Assembly: GCA_002729595.1 (NCBI GenBank)
Contig: PBYL01000380.1
Span: 1-32,014 of the forward strand
Source of the DNA: Thalassovita sp.
Lineage (GTDB): Bacteria > Bacteroidota > Bacteroidia > Cytophagales > Flammeovirgaceae
DNA length: 32,014 bases
Reading direction: 5' to 3'
Under the pieces are notes generated by a model that saw only the letters and a list, made by a program, of their open reading frames with translations, made no database searches and was not told the origin of the DNA. A program made the translations under genes and the position numbers. Each line of letters opens with the position of its first letter. Within the stretch, counting starts at the first letter, position 1. Positions 1 through 8,408 of this stretch are shown one piece after another.

Positions 1-2592
1 GGTGCAACTTGGGAGAAAGTATTATTCGCTAATGAAGATGCCGGTGCCGTAGATTTAATTTTAGAACCGGGAAACCCAAGAGTAATTTATGCCAGTACTT
101 GGAATGTACGCAGAACACCTTACAGCTTTTCTAGTGGTGGTCCGGGTTCTGATCTTTGGAAAAGTACCGATGCAGGTAAAACTTGGAAAAAACTTACCGA
201 CTTACCAAACATGCCAGCCTCTCCAAGAGGAATTATTGGCGTAACAGTTTCACCTGTAAACCCTAAAAGAGTTTGGGCTTTGATAGAGGCTAATGATGGA
301 GGTGTTTTCCGTTCAGATGATGCCGGTAAAACTTGGAAGAAGATTAATGAGAACCGAGCGCTAAGATCGCGTGCTTGGTATTATACCAGAATTTATGCCG
401 ACTCGCAAAACGAAGATATGGTGTATGTGATGAACGTTTCTTATGCTGTTTCTAAAGATGGCGGAGAGAATTTCAGCTTACATAATGCACCTCATGGTGA
501 CCACCATGATTTGTGGATCGATCCTGACAACAACCAAAGAATGATTATTGGTGATGATGGTGGAGCGCAAGTTTCAAACGATGCGGGTGAAAACTGGTCT
601 ACTTATTACAACCAACCTACTGCACAATTCTATCGCATCGAAACAGACAACAGTTTCCCTTATAGAATTTACAGTGCTCAACAAGATAATACTTCTGTGA
701 GAATCTACCATAGAACTGCTGGCAATAGCATTTCTGAAAAAGACTGGGAAATAACTGCCGGTGGTGAAAGTGCTTGGCATGCAGTTGACCCTAAAAACGA
801 TAATATTGTTTACGGAGGAAATTACAAAGGTTATCTCTATCGCTTCGATCACGAAACCCAACAGCGTAGATACATCAATGTTTGGCCGTTAAACCCGGCT
901 GGCTCTGGTGTTGAGGTGATGAAATACCGCTTCAATTGGAACTTCCCGATTATGTTTTCTAAGCATGAACCAGAGAAACTATATGCTTTCTCAAACCATG
1001 TGCATGTTAGCACCAACGAAGGTCAAACTTGGGAAACCATCAGTCCAGATCTAACCAGAAACGATCCTGCAACTTTAAAATCTTCTGGTGGACCAATTAC
1101 CCAAGATAATACAGGTGTTGAGTTTTATGCAAACATTTTTACCATAATGGAAAGTCCGCATGAGAAAGGAGTTTTATGGACTGGTTCTGATGATGGATTA
1201 CTCAACCTTACAAAAGATGGTGGAAAAAACTGGATCAATGTAACTCCGCCAGATGCTCCAAAGTGGATTATGTGGAATTCAATCGACCCGCATCCATCTA
1301 ATCCAGGTGGTGCCTACATCGCCGGAACTATGTATAAAAGTGGCGACTTTACTCCATATCTCTACAAAACCACTGATTACGGTCAAACTTGGACAAAAAT
1401 CACCAATGGCATTGAAGCCAAAGATTTTACGCGCGTAGTTCGTGCAGACCCTAAAAAAGAAGGATTGTTATATGCTGGCACAGAATACGGTATGTACATT
1501 TCTTTTGATGATGGAGCTAGTTGGAAGCCTTTCCAATTAAACTTACCGATTGTATCAATCACCGATTTAAAGTTTAAAGACAATAACCTCATCGTTGCTA
1601 CTCAAGGTAGAAGCTTCTGGATTATAGACGACCTTACTCCTTTACATCAACTAAGTGAAACGGTTGCCAAGAGCGATTTTTACCTCTATAAACCTAAGGA
1701 TAGTTACAGAATGAGAACTGCCAATGGTAGAGGTAATATGAAGTTAGAAGGCAAAAACCATCCTGATGGTGTAATGATGTATTTCTATGTGAAAGACAAG
1801 CCTGATAGCACTTTTACTGCTACTTTGGAGGTGACAGAACCAAATGGAAAAGTGATTAAAAAGTATGACTACAAAGCGAAAGATCCAAAAGAGAAATTAG
1901 CCATTAACGAAGGCATGAACCTCTTTCTTTGGGATATGCACTACCCAGATGCAGTTTCTTTTCCGGGCTTGATTTTGTATTCATCTAACACCAAAGGACC
2001 TTTGGCTGTGCCGGGCAATTACAAAGCTAAATTAACTGTGAATGGAGAATCGGTAGAGCAAGACTTTAAAATCTTGATTGATCCAAGAATTAAAAGTACA
2101 CAAGACGATTTACAAGCTCAGTTTGATTTCTTAATTGAAGTGCGAGATAAGCTTTCAGAAGCGCACCAAGCAGTAATTGATATAAGAAAAATTAAAAAAG
2201 ACATCGATTACTTAAAGGAAAAATTAGGTGATGATGCCGCTTACCAAGAGATAATTTCAAAAGCAGAAGAGTTGAAAAAAGACTTAACAGTAATTGAAAA
2301 TAACATCCACGAAACTAGAAACCAAGCTTACCAAGACCCATTGAACTTTGGTATAAAACTTAACAACAGGTTAGCATTTTTAGCTACACACGAGTCGGCA
2401 GGAGATTTTAGACCATCTGACCAAGGTGTGGCTTATAAGAAGGAAGTGTCTGATCAAATAGATAAAGAGCTTTCTGATTACAAGAGCACTGTTGACGAAG
2501 GTATAGGAGAATTGAATAAGATGATCAAAGAAAATTCAATTGATTTTATTATGGTGAATACAGATGAATCTGAAAATTCACAAGGGAGGTAA
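1..2592 (+). CDS. VPS10/sortilin-like Asp-box beta-propeller protein (5' end outside window)
   Basis: The reading frame is open from base 1, so the gene enters from the left; 863 codons are visible and the N-terminus is missing (the first internal ATG at 211 is not the start). At least eight Asp-box/BNR motifs of the form S/T-x-D-x-G-x-T/N-W are spaced through the first ~500 visible residues (for example STDAGKTW, SDDAGKTW, SNDAGENW, TKDGGKNW, TTDYGQTW). This is typical of a VPS10/sortilin-type beta-propeller. After it come a beta-rich segment and a lysine/glutamate-rich helical, probably coiled-coil stretch (about visible residues 700-790). Bacteroidota and related bacteria have many secreted proteins of about 1,050-1,100 residues with this layout, annotated as glycosyl-hydrolase-like or VPS10 proteins; their substrate is mostly unknown. 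The family call is firm and the function is open. It is followed by a strong hairpin. Confidence 0.9.
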   Translation, partial: GATWEKVLFANEDAGAVDLILEPGNPRVIYASTWNVRRTPYSFSSGGPGSDLWKSTDAGKTWKKLTDLPNMPASPRGIIGVTVSPVNPKRVWALIEANDGGVFRSDDAGKTWKKINENRALRSRAWYYTRIYADSQNEDMVYVMNVSYAVSKDGGENFSLHNAPHGDHHDLWIDPDNNQRMIIGDDGGAQVSNDAGENWSTYYNQPTAQFYRIETDNSFPYRIYSAQQDNTSVRIYHRTAGNSISEKDWEITAGGESAWHAVDPKNDNIVYGGNYKGYLYRFDHETQQRRYINVWPLNPAGSGVEVMKYRFNWNFPIMFSKHEPEKLYAFSNHVHVSTNEGQTWETISPDLTRNDPATLKSSGGPITQDNTGVEFYANIFTIMESPHEKGVLWTGSDDGLLNLTKDGGKNWINVTPPDAPKWIMWNSIDPHPSNPGGAYIAGTMYKSGDFTPYLYKTTDYGQTWTKITNGIEAKDFTRVVRADPKKEGLLYAGTEYGMYISFDDGASWKPFQLNLPIVSITDLKFKDNNLIVATQGRSFWIIDDLTPLHQLSETVAKSDFYLYKPKDSYRMRTANGRGNMKLEGKNHPDGVMMYFYVKDKPDSTFTATLEVTEPNGKVIKKYDYKAKDPKEKLAINEGMNLFLWDMHYPDAVSFPGLILYSSNTKGPLAVPGNYKAKLTVNGESVEQDFKILIDPRIKSTQDDLQAQFDFLIEVRDKLSEAHQAVIDIRKIKKDIDYLKEKLGDDAAYQEIISKAEELKKDLTVIENNIHETRNQAYQDPLNFGIKLNNRLAFLATHESAGDFRPSDQGVAYKKEVSDQIDKELSDYKSTVDEGIGELNKMIKENSIDFIMVNTDESENSQGR

Positions 2593-3067
2593 AAAGAAAA
2601 CGGAGTGTCTAAAAGCAGCTCTAAAAGAGCTGCTTTTACCAACTCCCTCTCTTTAATCTAATCACTTAATACCATGCCTTCTAGTGAGTGATTTCTTTTT
2701 GCGATTTTGATCAATTTTTCAAATAGTGTCTAAAAGCGGAATTCCAACTTCACTTAACTTCTGCTATTCCAGATACAAAACAATTTCAACAGACAATTCA
2801 TGATAAAACAATATTTGAAATCACTAACCTTCTACAGCCCAAAATTTATCTTAATTTTTAACAATCCTATGTAACTCTTTTACTTTTATTCAGACTGCAC
2901 GTTTTCACACAATTTTTTAATCAACCCGATTGGTATTGTGTATCAGATTATGATATAAAAGTACTTCCTCTAAATTATATTAATCATATAAACTGTCATA
3001 CAGCTACCTGATTATCGTCAGTTTTTATCTGGATTTTTATTGGACTGAAAATGTAAAAAAGAGCCTA
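2593..3067. other. Intergenic region, 475 bp
   Basis: It lies between a plus-strand gene end and a minus-strand gene end, so no promoter is required here. Apart from the terminator at 2610-2638, the only structure I see is a 13-nt direct repeat, AGTGTCTAAAAGC, at 2604-2616 and 2725-2737; the first copy overlaps the terminator stem. No convincing reading frame, RNA gene or mobile-element end was seen. Confidence 0.6.
2610..2638 (+). terminator. Hairpin terminator after the VPS10-like gene
   Basis: A perfect 13-bp stem with a 3-nt loop (left arm TAAAAGCAGCTCT, right arm its exact complement) starts 18 nt after the TAA stop. The stem carries its own A-run on the left and T-run on the right, so it could end transcription in either direction. 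No other gene lies near enough to explain it. Confidence 0.8.
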
Positions 3068-3637
3068 TTATCCTGCCTTTTCATAAGCTACTCTTAACCA
3101 ACTAATTACCTCTTCGTTTACCTCTCCTTTTGAAGCAATTTTAATTACATGGCTGCACATAGCATTGGCTTTCGTAATGGCTTCAAGCATACCTTGCTCT
3201 GCTTGCTCTTTTAAGTTTAGGCTAATTTCGAAACGGGACTTGGTAGCAGGTTGCAACATAGCAAATTGCTTTTTTCTTCGAAGACTCACATAAGCCTTTT
3301 TGGGTGCAATTTCTACATCATCTCCAAAGCCAGAAACCGCTTGAATGAGAACATCATAAATCTCTTTAAGTAGCTCCTTGTCTTTGTATTGAGCTGTTAT
3401 AAGGTCATCAGTATTGGTAGCAGAGCCTGCATCAGCTTTTCGGGCTTTTAGAGCAACCATATTTGCAAAACCATGTGTGAACTGATGCTCTGTTTTTAAA
3501 AACTTTAGTATTTCGCCGTGTTTACTAAACTGCTTGGCTTGAACGATTTCTATCCACTCAGCCAAAGATTTCCCTGTGTTTTTCTCCAAATTGGCAATCA
3601 TGGTTTCTTCACCAGATGCCGTGTTTGTTTTTGCCAT
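3068..3637 (-). CDS. DUF4287/DUF5655 domain protein
   Basis: 189 residues, no signal peptide, so probably cytoplasmic. The N-terminal third (about residues 12-70) has the DUF4287 pattern, TGKSLAEWIEIV followed by KHGEILKFLKTEH and a HGFAN segment. The C-terminal half (about 85-185) matches DUF5655, with the usual FGDDVEIAPKKAYVSLRRKKQFA core. This fusion is common in environmental bacteria; its biochemical role is unknown. The DUF5655 half resembles small proteins that have been compared with predicted transport or ligand-binding domains, but I assign no activity. It lies 70 bp downstream of the antiporter on the same strand and could be read through from it, since no terminator is obvious between them. 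It has normal length and no sign of damage. Confidence 0.88.
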   Translation of the reverse strand: MAKTNTASGEETMIANLEKNTGKSLAEWIEIVQAKQFSKHGEILKFLKTEHQFTHGFANMVALKARKADAGSATNTDDLITAQYKDKELLKEIYDVLIQAVSGFGDDVEIAPKKAYVSLRRKKQFAMLQPATKSRFEISLNLKEQAEQGMLEAITKANAMCSHVIKIASKGEVNEEVISWLRVAYEKAG

Positions 3638-3707
3638 ATTTACTTTATCGGTTATTTATAACTGAATATAACATATTTGATAAAATAAATAAAACTGTAG
3701 GTAGAAG

Positions 3708-4961
3708 TTACACTTCCACGTTATTCTTCTTCAATATACTTTTTACTAACTTACCTAAGGTTAATCCTTGCCCGATAATAGAGAACACCACAATGGTATA
3801 AGTAATGGTTAAAAAGAAATCTCGCTGCATTTGATCTTCTAGTGAAAGGGCTAAGGCGATGGAAATTCCTCCTCTAATTCCTCCCCAAGTCATAATCATA
3901 TTGGTTTTAGGAATAAAATCTAGCCTTTTATTAAATACTGCAATCGGCCCAGCTAGAGCCAAATAGCGAGCTACCAAAGACACAGGAATTGCCATTAAAC
4001 CAAATAAAATATATTCGGTATCTATGGTGATAATGAGTAACTCGAAACCGATTAGCACAAAAAGAATGGCATTTAAAAACACATCGACCAGTTCCCAAAA
4101 TTTGTCCACATAGTTTTGGGTGGTATCTGACCAAGCCGTTTTAGGTGACCAATTACCAATAAACAAACCAGCCACAACAATCGCCAATGGTCCTGAAAAA
4201 TGGAGGAAACTCGCTAAACTATAACCACCCATTACTAGCGCCAAAGTAATCATTACCTCAGTTTCGTAATGGTCGATAATTCGCATTAAATAAAAACCTA
4301 CCCAACCAAGCAACAAACCTAAGATAATTCCTCCACCCACTTCTTCGGCAAATAGCAACACGACATCTGTAAAAGAGATCGCATCGATACCTTTAGAAGC
4401 CATGTTGAAAATCACTAAAAACACAACTACACCCACGCCATCATTAAAAAGAGATTCGCCTACAATTTTTATTTCCAACTTCTTAGGTGCGTTTGCTTCT
4501 TTTAAAATGCCCAAAACTGCAATGGGGTCTGTTGGAGAAATGAGTGCTCCAAATAGCAAACAGTAAATAAAGTCTACCTGATGACCTAGCAAGTTGGTGA
4601 GGAAGTACATCATACCTCCCACTAAAAAAGTAGATAGCAGTACACCAAGCGTAGAAAATAGAGCAATTGGTGCTTTGTAGCTTCTTAAAGCATCGAGTTT
4701 TGTATGCAATGCCCCAGCAAAAAGCAAAAAACTCAGCATTACATCTAGCAAAATGGTTTCGAAATCTATGCTTTGGATAAGCGCTTTGGAATCTTCTAAA
4801 ATTACTGGCTTAATTGTTCCCAAACCCAATACCGCGAATGTGAGTGCAATGGCCATAATCATGAGGCCAATGGTAAATGGAAGTTTAAGAAAACGGGTAT
4901 TGATAAATGCGAAGATGGCAGAAAGAACAGTAAGAATACTAACGATAGTGAAAATCCCCAT
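3708..4961 (-). CDS. CPA1-family Na+/H+ antiporter
   Basis: 417 residues with about 12 hydrophobic segments. It exchanges cytoplasmic Na+ (or K+) for external H+ at the inner membrane, serving pH and salt balance. Key CPA1 signatures are visible: SPTDPIAVLG at about 142-151, then GESLFNDGVGVV at 168-179 with the Asn173-Asp174 pair that forms the ion-binding core, and a late WGGIRGGISIALALSL segment near residue 360. There is almost no cytoplasmic tail, so regulation by a C-terminal domain such as TrkA-C is not expected. Length is normal for the short NhaP-like bacterial type. Whether Na+ or K+ is preferred cannot be read from the sequence. A TAnnTTTG-type -7 box lies about 75 bp upstream. Confidence 0.93.
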   Translation of the reverse strand: MGIFTIVSILTVLSAIFAFINTRFLKLPFTIGLMIMAIALTFAVLGLGTIKPVILEDSKALIQSIDFETILLDVMLSFLLFAGALHTKLDALRSYKAPIALFSTLGVLLSTFLVGGMMYFLTNLLGHQVDFIYCLLFGALISPTDPIAVLGILKEANAPKKLEIKIVGESLFNDGVGVVVFLVIFNMASKGIDAISFTDVVLLFAEEVGGGIILGLLLGWVGFYLMRIIDHYETEVMITLALVMGGYSLASFLHFSGPLAIVVAGLFIGNWSPKTAWSDTTQNYVDKFWELVDVFLNAILFVLIGFELLIITIDTEYILFGLMAIPVSLVARYLALAGPIAVFNKRLDFIPKTNMIMTWGGIRGGISIALALSLEDQMQRDFFLTITYTIVVFSIIGQGLTLGKLVKSILKKNNVEV

Positions 4962-5034
4962 AGGTTAAAAAGTGCTTTGGTCTTAGTTTAATTAACAATC
5001 ACGGCGGCTGCAAGTACAGCACAAAACTCGCTTG

Positions 5035-5042
5035 CAAATGTA
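5035..5042 (-). promoter_or_regulatory. Possible -7 box of the antiporter promoter
   Basis: On the minus strand this reads TACATTTG, a match to the Bacteroidota -7 consensus TAnnTTTG, 74 bp before the antiporter ATG. A TTG at the usual -33 distance is not present, so the call is weak. Confidence 0.35.
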
Positions 5043-5084
5043 ACAGCTAAAAGTCAAAAAAGGAGATTATAAAGATGATGTATG

Positions 5085-6917
5085 CTAATTAGCGTCTTCG
5101 TCTAACTCTTTTATAAAAGTTTCTGGATCAATTTTCCAATTTTTTAATATCTGTATACAAATTTTTTTATTCTCTTGCACTTTGGGTAAACTTTCTGAGA
5201 ACGATTTCAATGTTACTAAAGCTTCTCTAACCAATTTTAAAGATTTTAACTGATTGGGTATACTTTGTAAGTAAAAAATGGCTAAATTAGTTGCAGTCGA
5301 TCCCACATCCAATAAATAAATATCAGGGTTCAATTCAGACAATTCTCTTCTTATACTTAATGCTTCCAAAAAGCTGATTTCTGCTTTATTCAAAGTATTT
5401 TTAGATTGGTATAATATTCCAAGGTTGTTCAAAGTAATTGCTACTTTAGATTTAAATGTATGAGAATTATTTTGAGATAAATCGCGATAGATGGCAAGAG
5501 CTTCTAAATAACTAACTTCTGCTTCGTAAAACATATTTTGTTTTTTGTAAATAATAGCTAAGTTATTCAAAGTTGTTGCAACATAAGGTGAATAAACTTT
5601 TGGATAAATAGCTGTTAAATTTTTCCTAATTATTAAAGCTTCTTTATTATACGATTCTGCTTTTTGCAAATCATTTTTTGCTACATATAAATTAGCTAGA
5701 TTATTAAGTGACATTCCTACAACTGGCAAATAGGTATCTGGATTAAACTTAACAAGGTTTCTTCTTATTATAAGGGCTTCTTGATAATTCGATTCTGCCT
5801 CAACCAAATTATTTTTTTTAAATTGTAATTCTGCTAAATTATTAAGAGTTGTTGCAACATATGGTAAATATCTTTTTTGATCATCTTCATTCTCAACTAA
5901 CTTTCTTTTGATCTTTAATGATTCTTTATAATTAATTTCTGATTTACATAATTCATTTTTGTCACTCTGCAAAATCCCTAAATTATTAAGGGTTTTACTG
6001 AGGTCCAATAAATATTTAGATTCTTTTGATTCTGCTAACTTTCTTCTAATCATTAATGCTTCATTATAATTTATTTCAGCTTGAAATATTTCATTTTTGT
6101 CGCTTTGTAAATTAGCTAAATCATTGAGTACTTTTCCTACATCTTTAAAATAATTTTTATTGAATTCGGATAACTTTCTGTAAATGTCCAGAGCTTTTTG
6201 GTAACTTATTTCTGCATTTAAAAAGTCATGTTTAGCTCTATATAAAAGACCCAAATTATTTAAAATTAATCCTTTACTATCATCTTTTAAGTTTTCAAGT
6301 AAGCACTTTTCATAAAAATCAATTGCTTGATCAAAACGATTAAGTTTTTGATAAAAATTTCCAATCTGAAAATATGTGTCAAAAGAGGGAAAAATATTTA
6401 CTGCCCTTAAAAAATTATTCTCTGCTTCATCAAACTTATACTGCAGCTGTAAAATTTTTGCTTTTAATGTTCGAGCTTCAGCCAGTTTTTTCTCTTCATC
6501 ATCCAACTTAGTTTTAGACAATTCTTCCAATGCCTTTGCTAAATCACCATCTATGAAATAATTAAATGCTTGCTTATAACATTCACTAATAATATTTAAA
6601 TCTTTGTGTTCATATCTTTTAATTATCTCTTTTACTTGTTTTTCTTTATCTAAAATAGTTTTCTTGAATTTATTTATCTCGTTACTAAGTTTAAGCGTTT
6701 CTAATCCTGCTAATTCTTTATTTTCATTAATGCGTTGTTTTTGCTCTTCTACTCTTTCTTTTAGTTCTTTAATTCGTTCATGTTGCTCTACTGTATATTT
6801 CTTTACAAAATCGTCCCAAGCAATAGTATTAATAGTTATTTTACTATCCTTTACTCCTTGTATAACAACATTTCCATTGCCGTCTAAAGAAACTTTATTT
6901 ATCTCTTGGTACTCCAT
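5085..6917 (-). CDS. Kinesin-light-chain-type TPR protein with N-terminal homotypic motif
   Basis: 610 residues. Order: a short beta-prone motif at residues 16-30 (N-V-V-I-Q-G-V-K-D-S-K-I-T-I-N); a charged coiled coil at about 42-105; then TPR repeats, the later ones about 45 residues long with the LNNLA/LNNLG...EAE..Y.EAL.IRR pattern of kinesin-light-chain/TPR_12 proteins, to about residue 570. No NACHT/NB-ARC ATPase, protease, nuclease or TIR is visible, so it is probably a sensor or scaffold and not an enzyme. Its ATG overlaps the stop of the upstream small gene (TAATG), so translation is probably coupled. The 15-residue motif recurs at the end of that small protein. Two sampled 60-base lines (5881, 6061) are 22% G+C by hand count, well below neighbouring genes, which suggests acquisition by transfer. 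Exact function unknown. Confidence 0.85.
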   Translation of the reverse strand: MEYQEINKVSLDGNGNVVIQGVKDSKITINTIAWDDFVKKYTVEQHERIKELKERVEEQKQRINENKELAGLETLKLSNEINKFKKTILDKEKQVKEIIKRYEHKDLNIISECYKQAFNYFIDGDLAKALEELSKTKLDDEEKKLAEARTLKAKILQLQYKFDEAENNFLRAVNIFPSFDTYFQIGNFYQKLNRFDQAIDFYEKCLLENLKDDSKGLILNNLGLLYRAKHDFLNAEISYQKALDIYRKLSEFNKNYFKDVGKVLNDLANLQSDKNEIFQAEINYNEALMIRRKLAESKESKYLLDLSKTLNNLGILQSDKNELCKSEINYKESLKIKRKLVENEDDQKRYLPYVATTLNNLAELQFKKNNLVEAESNYQEALIIRRNLVKFNPDTYLPVVGMSLNNLANLYVAKNDLQKAESYNKEALIIRKNLTAIYPKVYSPYVATTLNNLAIIYKKQNMFYEAEVSYLEALAIYRDLSQNNSHTFKSKVAITLNNLGILYQSKNTLNKAEISFLEALSIRRELSELNPDIYLLDVGSTATNLAIFYLQSIPNQLKSLKLVREALVTLKSFSESLPKVQENKKICIQILKNWKIDPETFIKELDEDAN

Positions 6918-7315
6918 TAATCCTTATTAATATTAATCGTACTTCCAGAAATATCTTGGAAATTCATATTGTTATCTCCTGTATTAGTTTGGGTATTTTG
7001 TTTGTATTGCATTTGGTTTTTTTGCAACCATTCTGGGTCTTCTTTTTTTAATAAGGCTTTCAGTTTTTTCATCTGCTGCTCAAATTCCGGTTTATCCAAC
7101 TTTTCCATCTCTGCGGCTAAAGTTTTTTGGGCTTCAAGCTGAATGGTTTTATCCTCTGGCTTTTCTTTTAAAGCTTCTATTTTAGCCTTGCTTTTTGACG
7201 GTAATTTCGATTTTACCCATTCATACACATCCATACTAGCTTTTTTTGCTACTTCCTTTCCTCCATTGTTATTCAGGTAACCTAAAACAAGCAGCATTTC
7301 TGGTAAAAAATCCAT
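6917..7315 (-). CDS. Small helical protein with C-terminal motif matching the TPR protein
   Basis: 132 residues. The N-terminus has a short hydrophobic helix (about 3-14, FLPEMLLVLGYL), then charged helices (about 20-100) with an ALKEKPED segment resembling small helical proteins that sit beside repeat receptors in many bacteria. A polar Q/N-rich linker (about 101-115) leads to residues 116-130, N-M-N-F-Q-D-I-S-G-S-T-I-N-I-N. Aligned without gaps to residues 16-30 of the next gene product, this gives six identities and conserved hydrophobic positions. The stop shares one base with the next ATG, so the two genes form one unit. I do not recognise a named family with certainty; a Bell-like, membrane-directed effector domain is an inference from size and arrangement. 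No catalytic motif is seen. Confidence 0.75.
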   Translation of the reverse strand: MDFLPEMLLVLGYLNNNGGKEVAKKASMDVYEWVKSKLPSKSKAKIEALKEKPEDKTIQLEAQKTLAAEMEKLDKPEFEQQMKKLKALLKKEDPEWLQKNQMQYKQNTQTNTGDNNMNFQDISGSTININKD

Positions 7316-7447
7316 AGATTAAAAAGTTTATTAATGATATATCTTAATTAGTCTCGTCTTATAATTATTTATTACATAAATATATAGACTTTGCTAAGAA
7401 AAAATATACCAGAATAACAGTATTCGTAGATTTATTTAACATTAATC

Positions 7448-8407
7448 ATGCTACACACACATTGTTACCAGTATTTGATTATCCTGCTAGTCGGATTCTT
7501 TTTTCATACAAATTATACTTATGCTCAGGATTTACCTAGAGTAATTGTTTCTACAGACATTGGTGGCGATGATCCAGACGATTTTCAGTCGATGGTGCAT
7601 TTTCTATTGTATGCAGATCGGTTTGATATTGAGGGATTAATTAGTTCGCCACCCAAAGAAGGCAGAGCCAAGCATATAAAAGAAGCCATTGCTGCATATG
7701 CCTTGGATTATCCCAAACTGAAACAACATGGAGATTTTCCAAAACCTAGTAAATTGCTAAAGCTCACCAAACAAGGCGCTACAGATGCACAAGCTGGTTT
7801 AGTACCTCAAGAATTAAGTGATGGTGCCGAATGGATAATTAAAAAGGCGCAAAGCAAAGACGAAAGACCATTATACATTCTTGTTTGGGGTTCGATTACC
7901 GATGTCGCTCAAGCAGTGTACAAAGCACCCAATATAAAAGAAAAAATAAGGGTTTATTCCATTGGTTCGTGGAATACCCGACTCGATTCGCTCTCTCGCA
8001 ATTATTTATACGAGCAGCATCCAGACCTTTGGTGGATTGAAAACAACTCTACTTTTAGAGGCATGTATATGGGAGGCAACCAAGCAGATGATTATGGAAA
8101 CTTAAGTTTTATTGAAAAACATGTAAAAGATTATGGTGCAATGGGAAAGCTTTTCTGGGATAAAAAGAAAGATATAAAAATGGGTGATACACCCGCAGTT
8201 TTGTATATGCTCAATGGAAACCCTGCTAAACCAGAAAGTGAAAGTTGGGGCGGTGCATTCATTAAAACAGATCATAGTTCTAATTACTGGACGGATAATC
8301 CAGATGCATCTTTGATTGTAAATGACAAAGCCGGAGCCAAGACAGTAAACAAATGGCGCAAAGCTTATCTTGATGATTGGAAGGAAAGGATGTTGTGGTT
8401 GAGGTGA
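7448..8407 (+). CDS. Secreted DUF1593 nucleoside-hydrolase-like protein
   Basis: 319 residues. It starts with a cleavable signal peptide (hydrophobic core LIILLVGFFF, probable cut after TYA), so it is periplasmic or exported. The mature N-terminus carries VSTDIGGDDPDDFQSM, the aspartate cluster of the nucleoside-hydrolase-like fold that binds Ca2+ in true hydrolases. Further DUF1593 marks are VWGSITDVAQAV, the YSIGSWNTR segment, and a late WGGAF plus HSSNYWTD segment. DUF1593 proteins are often found with polysaccharide-degradation genes and some carry carbohydrate-binding modules; the real substrate is not established. It is transcribed divergently from the 132-residue/TPR pair. Its TGA lies one base from the stop of the convergent serine-hydrolase gene. 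Family call firm, activity inferred. Confidence 0.9.
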   Translation: MLHTHCYQYLIILLVGFFFHTNYTYAQDLPRVIVSTDIGGDDPDDFQSMVHFLLYADRFDIEGLISSPPKEGRAKHIKEAIAAYALDYPKLKQHGDFPKPSKLLKLTKQGATDAQAGLVPQELSDGAEWIIKKAQSKDERPLYILVWGSITDVAQAVYKAPNIKEKIRVYSIGSWNTRLDSLSRNYLYEQHPDLWWIENNSTFRGMYMGGNQADDYGNLSFIEKHVKDYGAMGKLFWDKKKDIKMGDTPAVLYMLNGNPAKPESESWGGAFIKTDHSSNYWTDNPDASLIVNDKAGAKTVNKWRKAYLDDWKERMLWLR

Positions 8408-8408
8408 A

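Noticed and set aside
211..2592. Start of the VPS10-like gene at ATG 211
   Set aside because: The same frame is open to base 1 and the residues before 211 continue the Asp-box pattern (STDAGKTW), so the true start lies left of the window.
5200..6350. Regular repeat pattern resembling a repeat array or CRISPR
   Set aside because: The period (about 135 bases) equals the 45-residue TPR repeat and the copies are diverged at DNA level; it is coding repetition, not a CRISPR array.
6604..6930. 108-codon plus-strand frame with hydrophobic segments antisense to the TPR gene
   Set aside because: It is the complement of the coiled-coil and N-terminal coding of the TPR gene; its hydrophobic look comes from complementary Lys/Glu codons.
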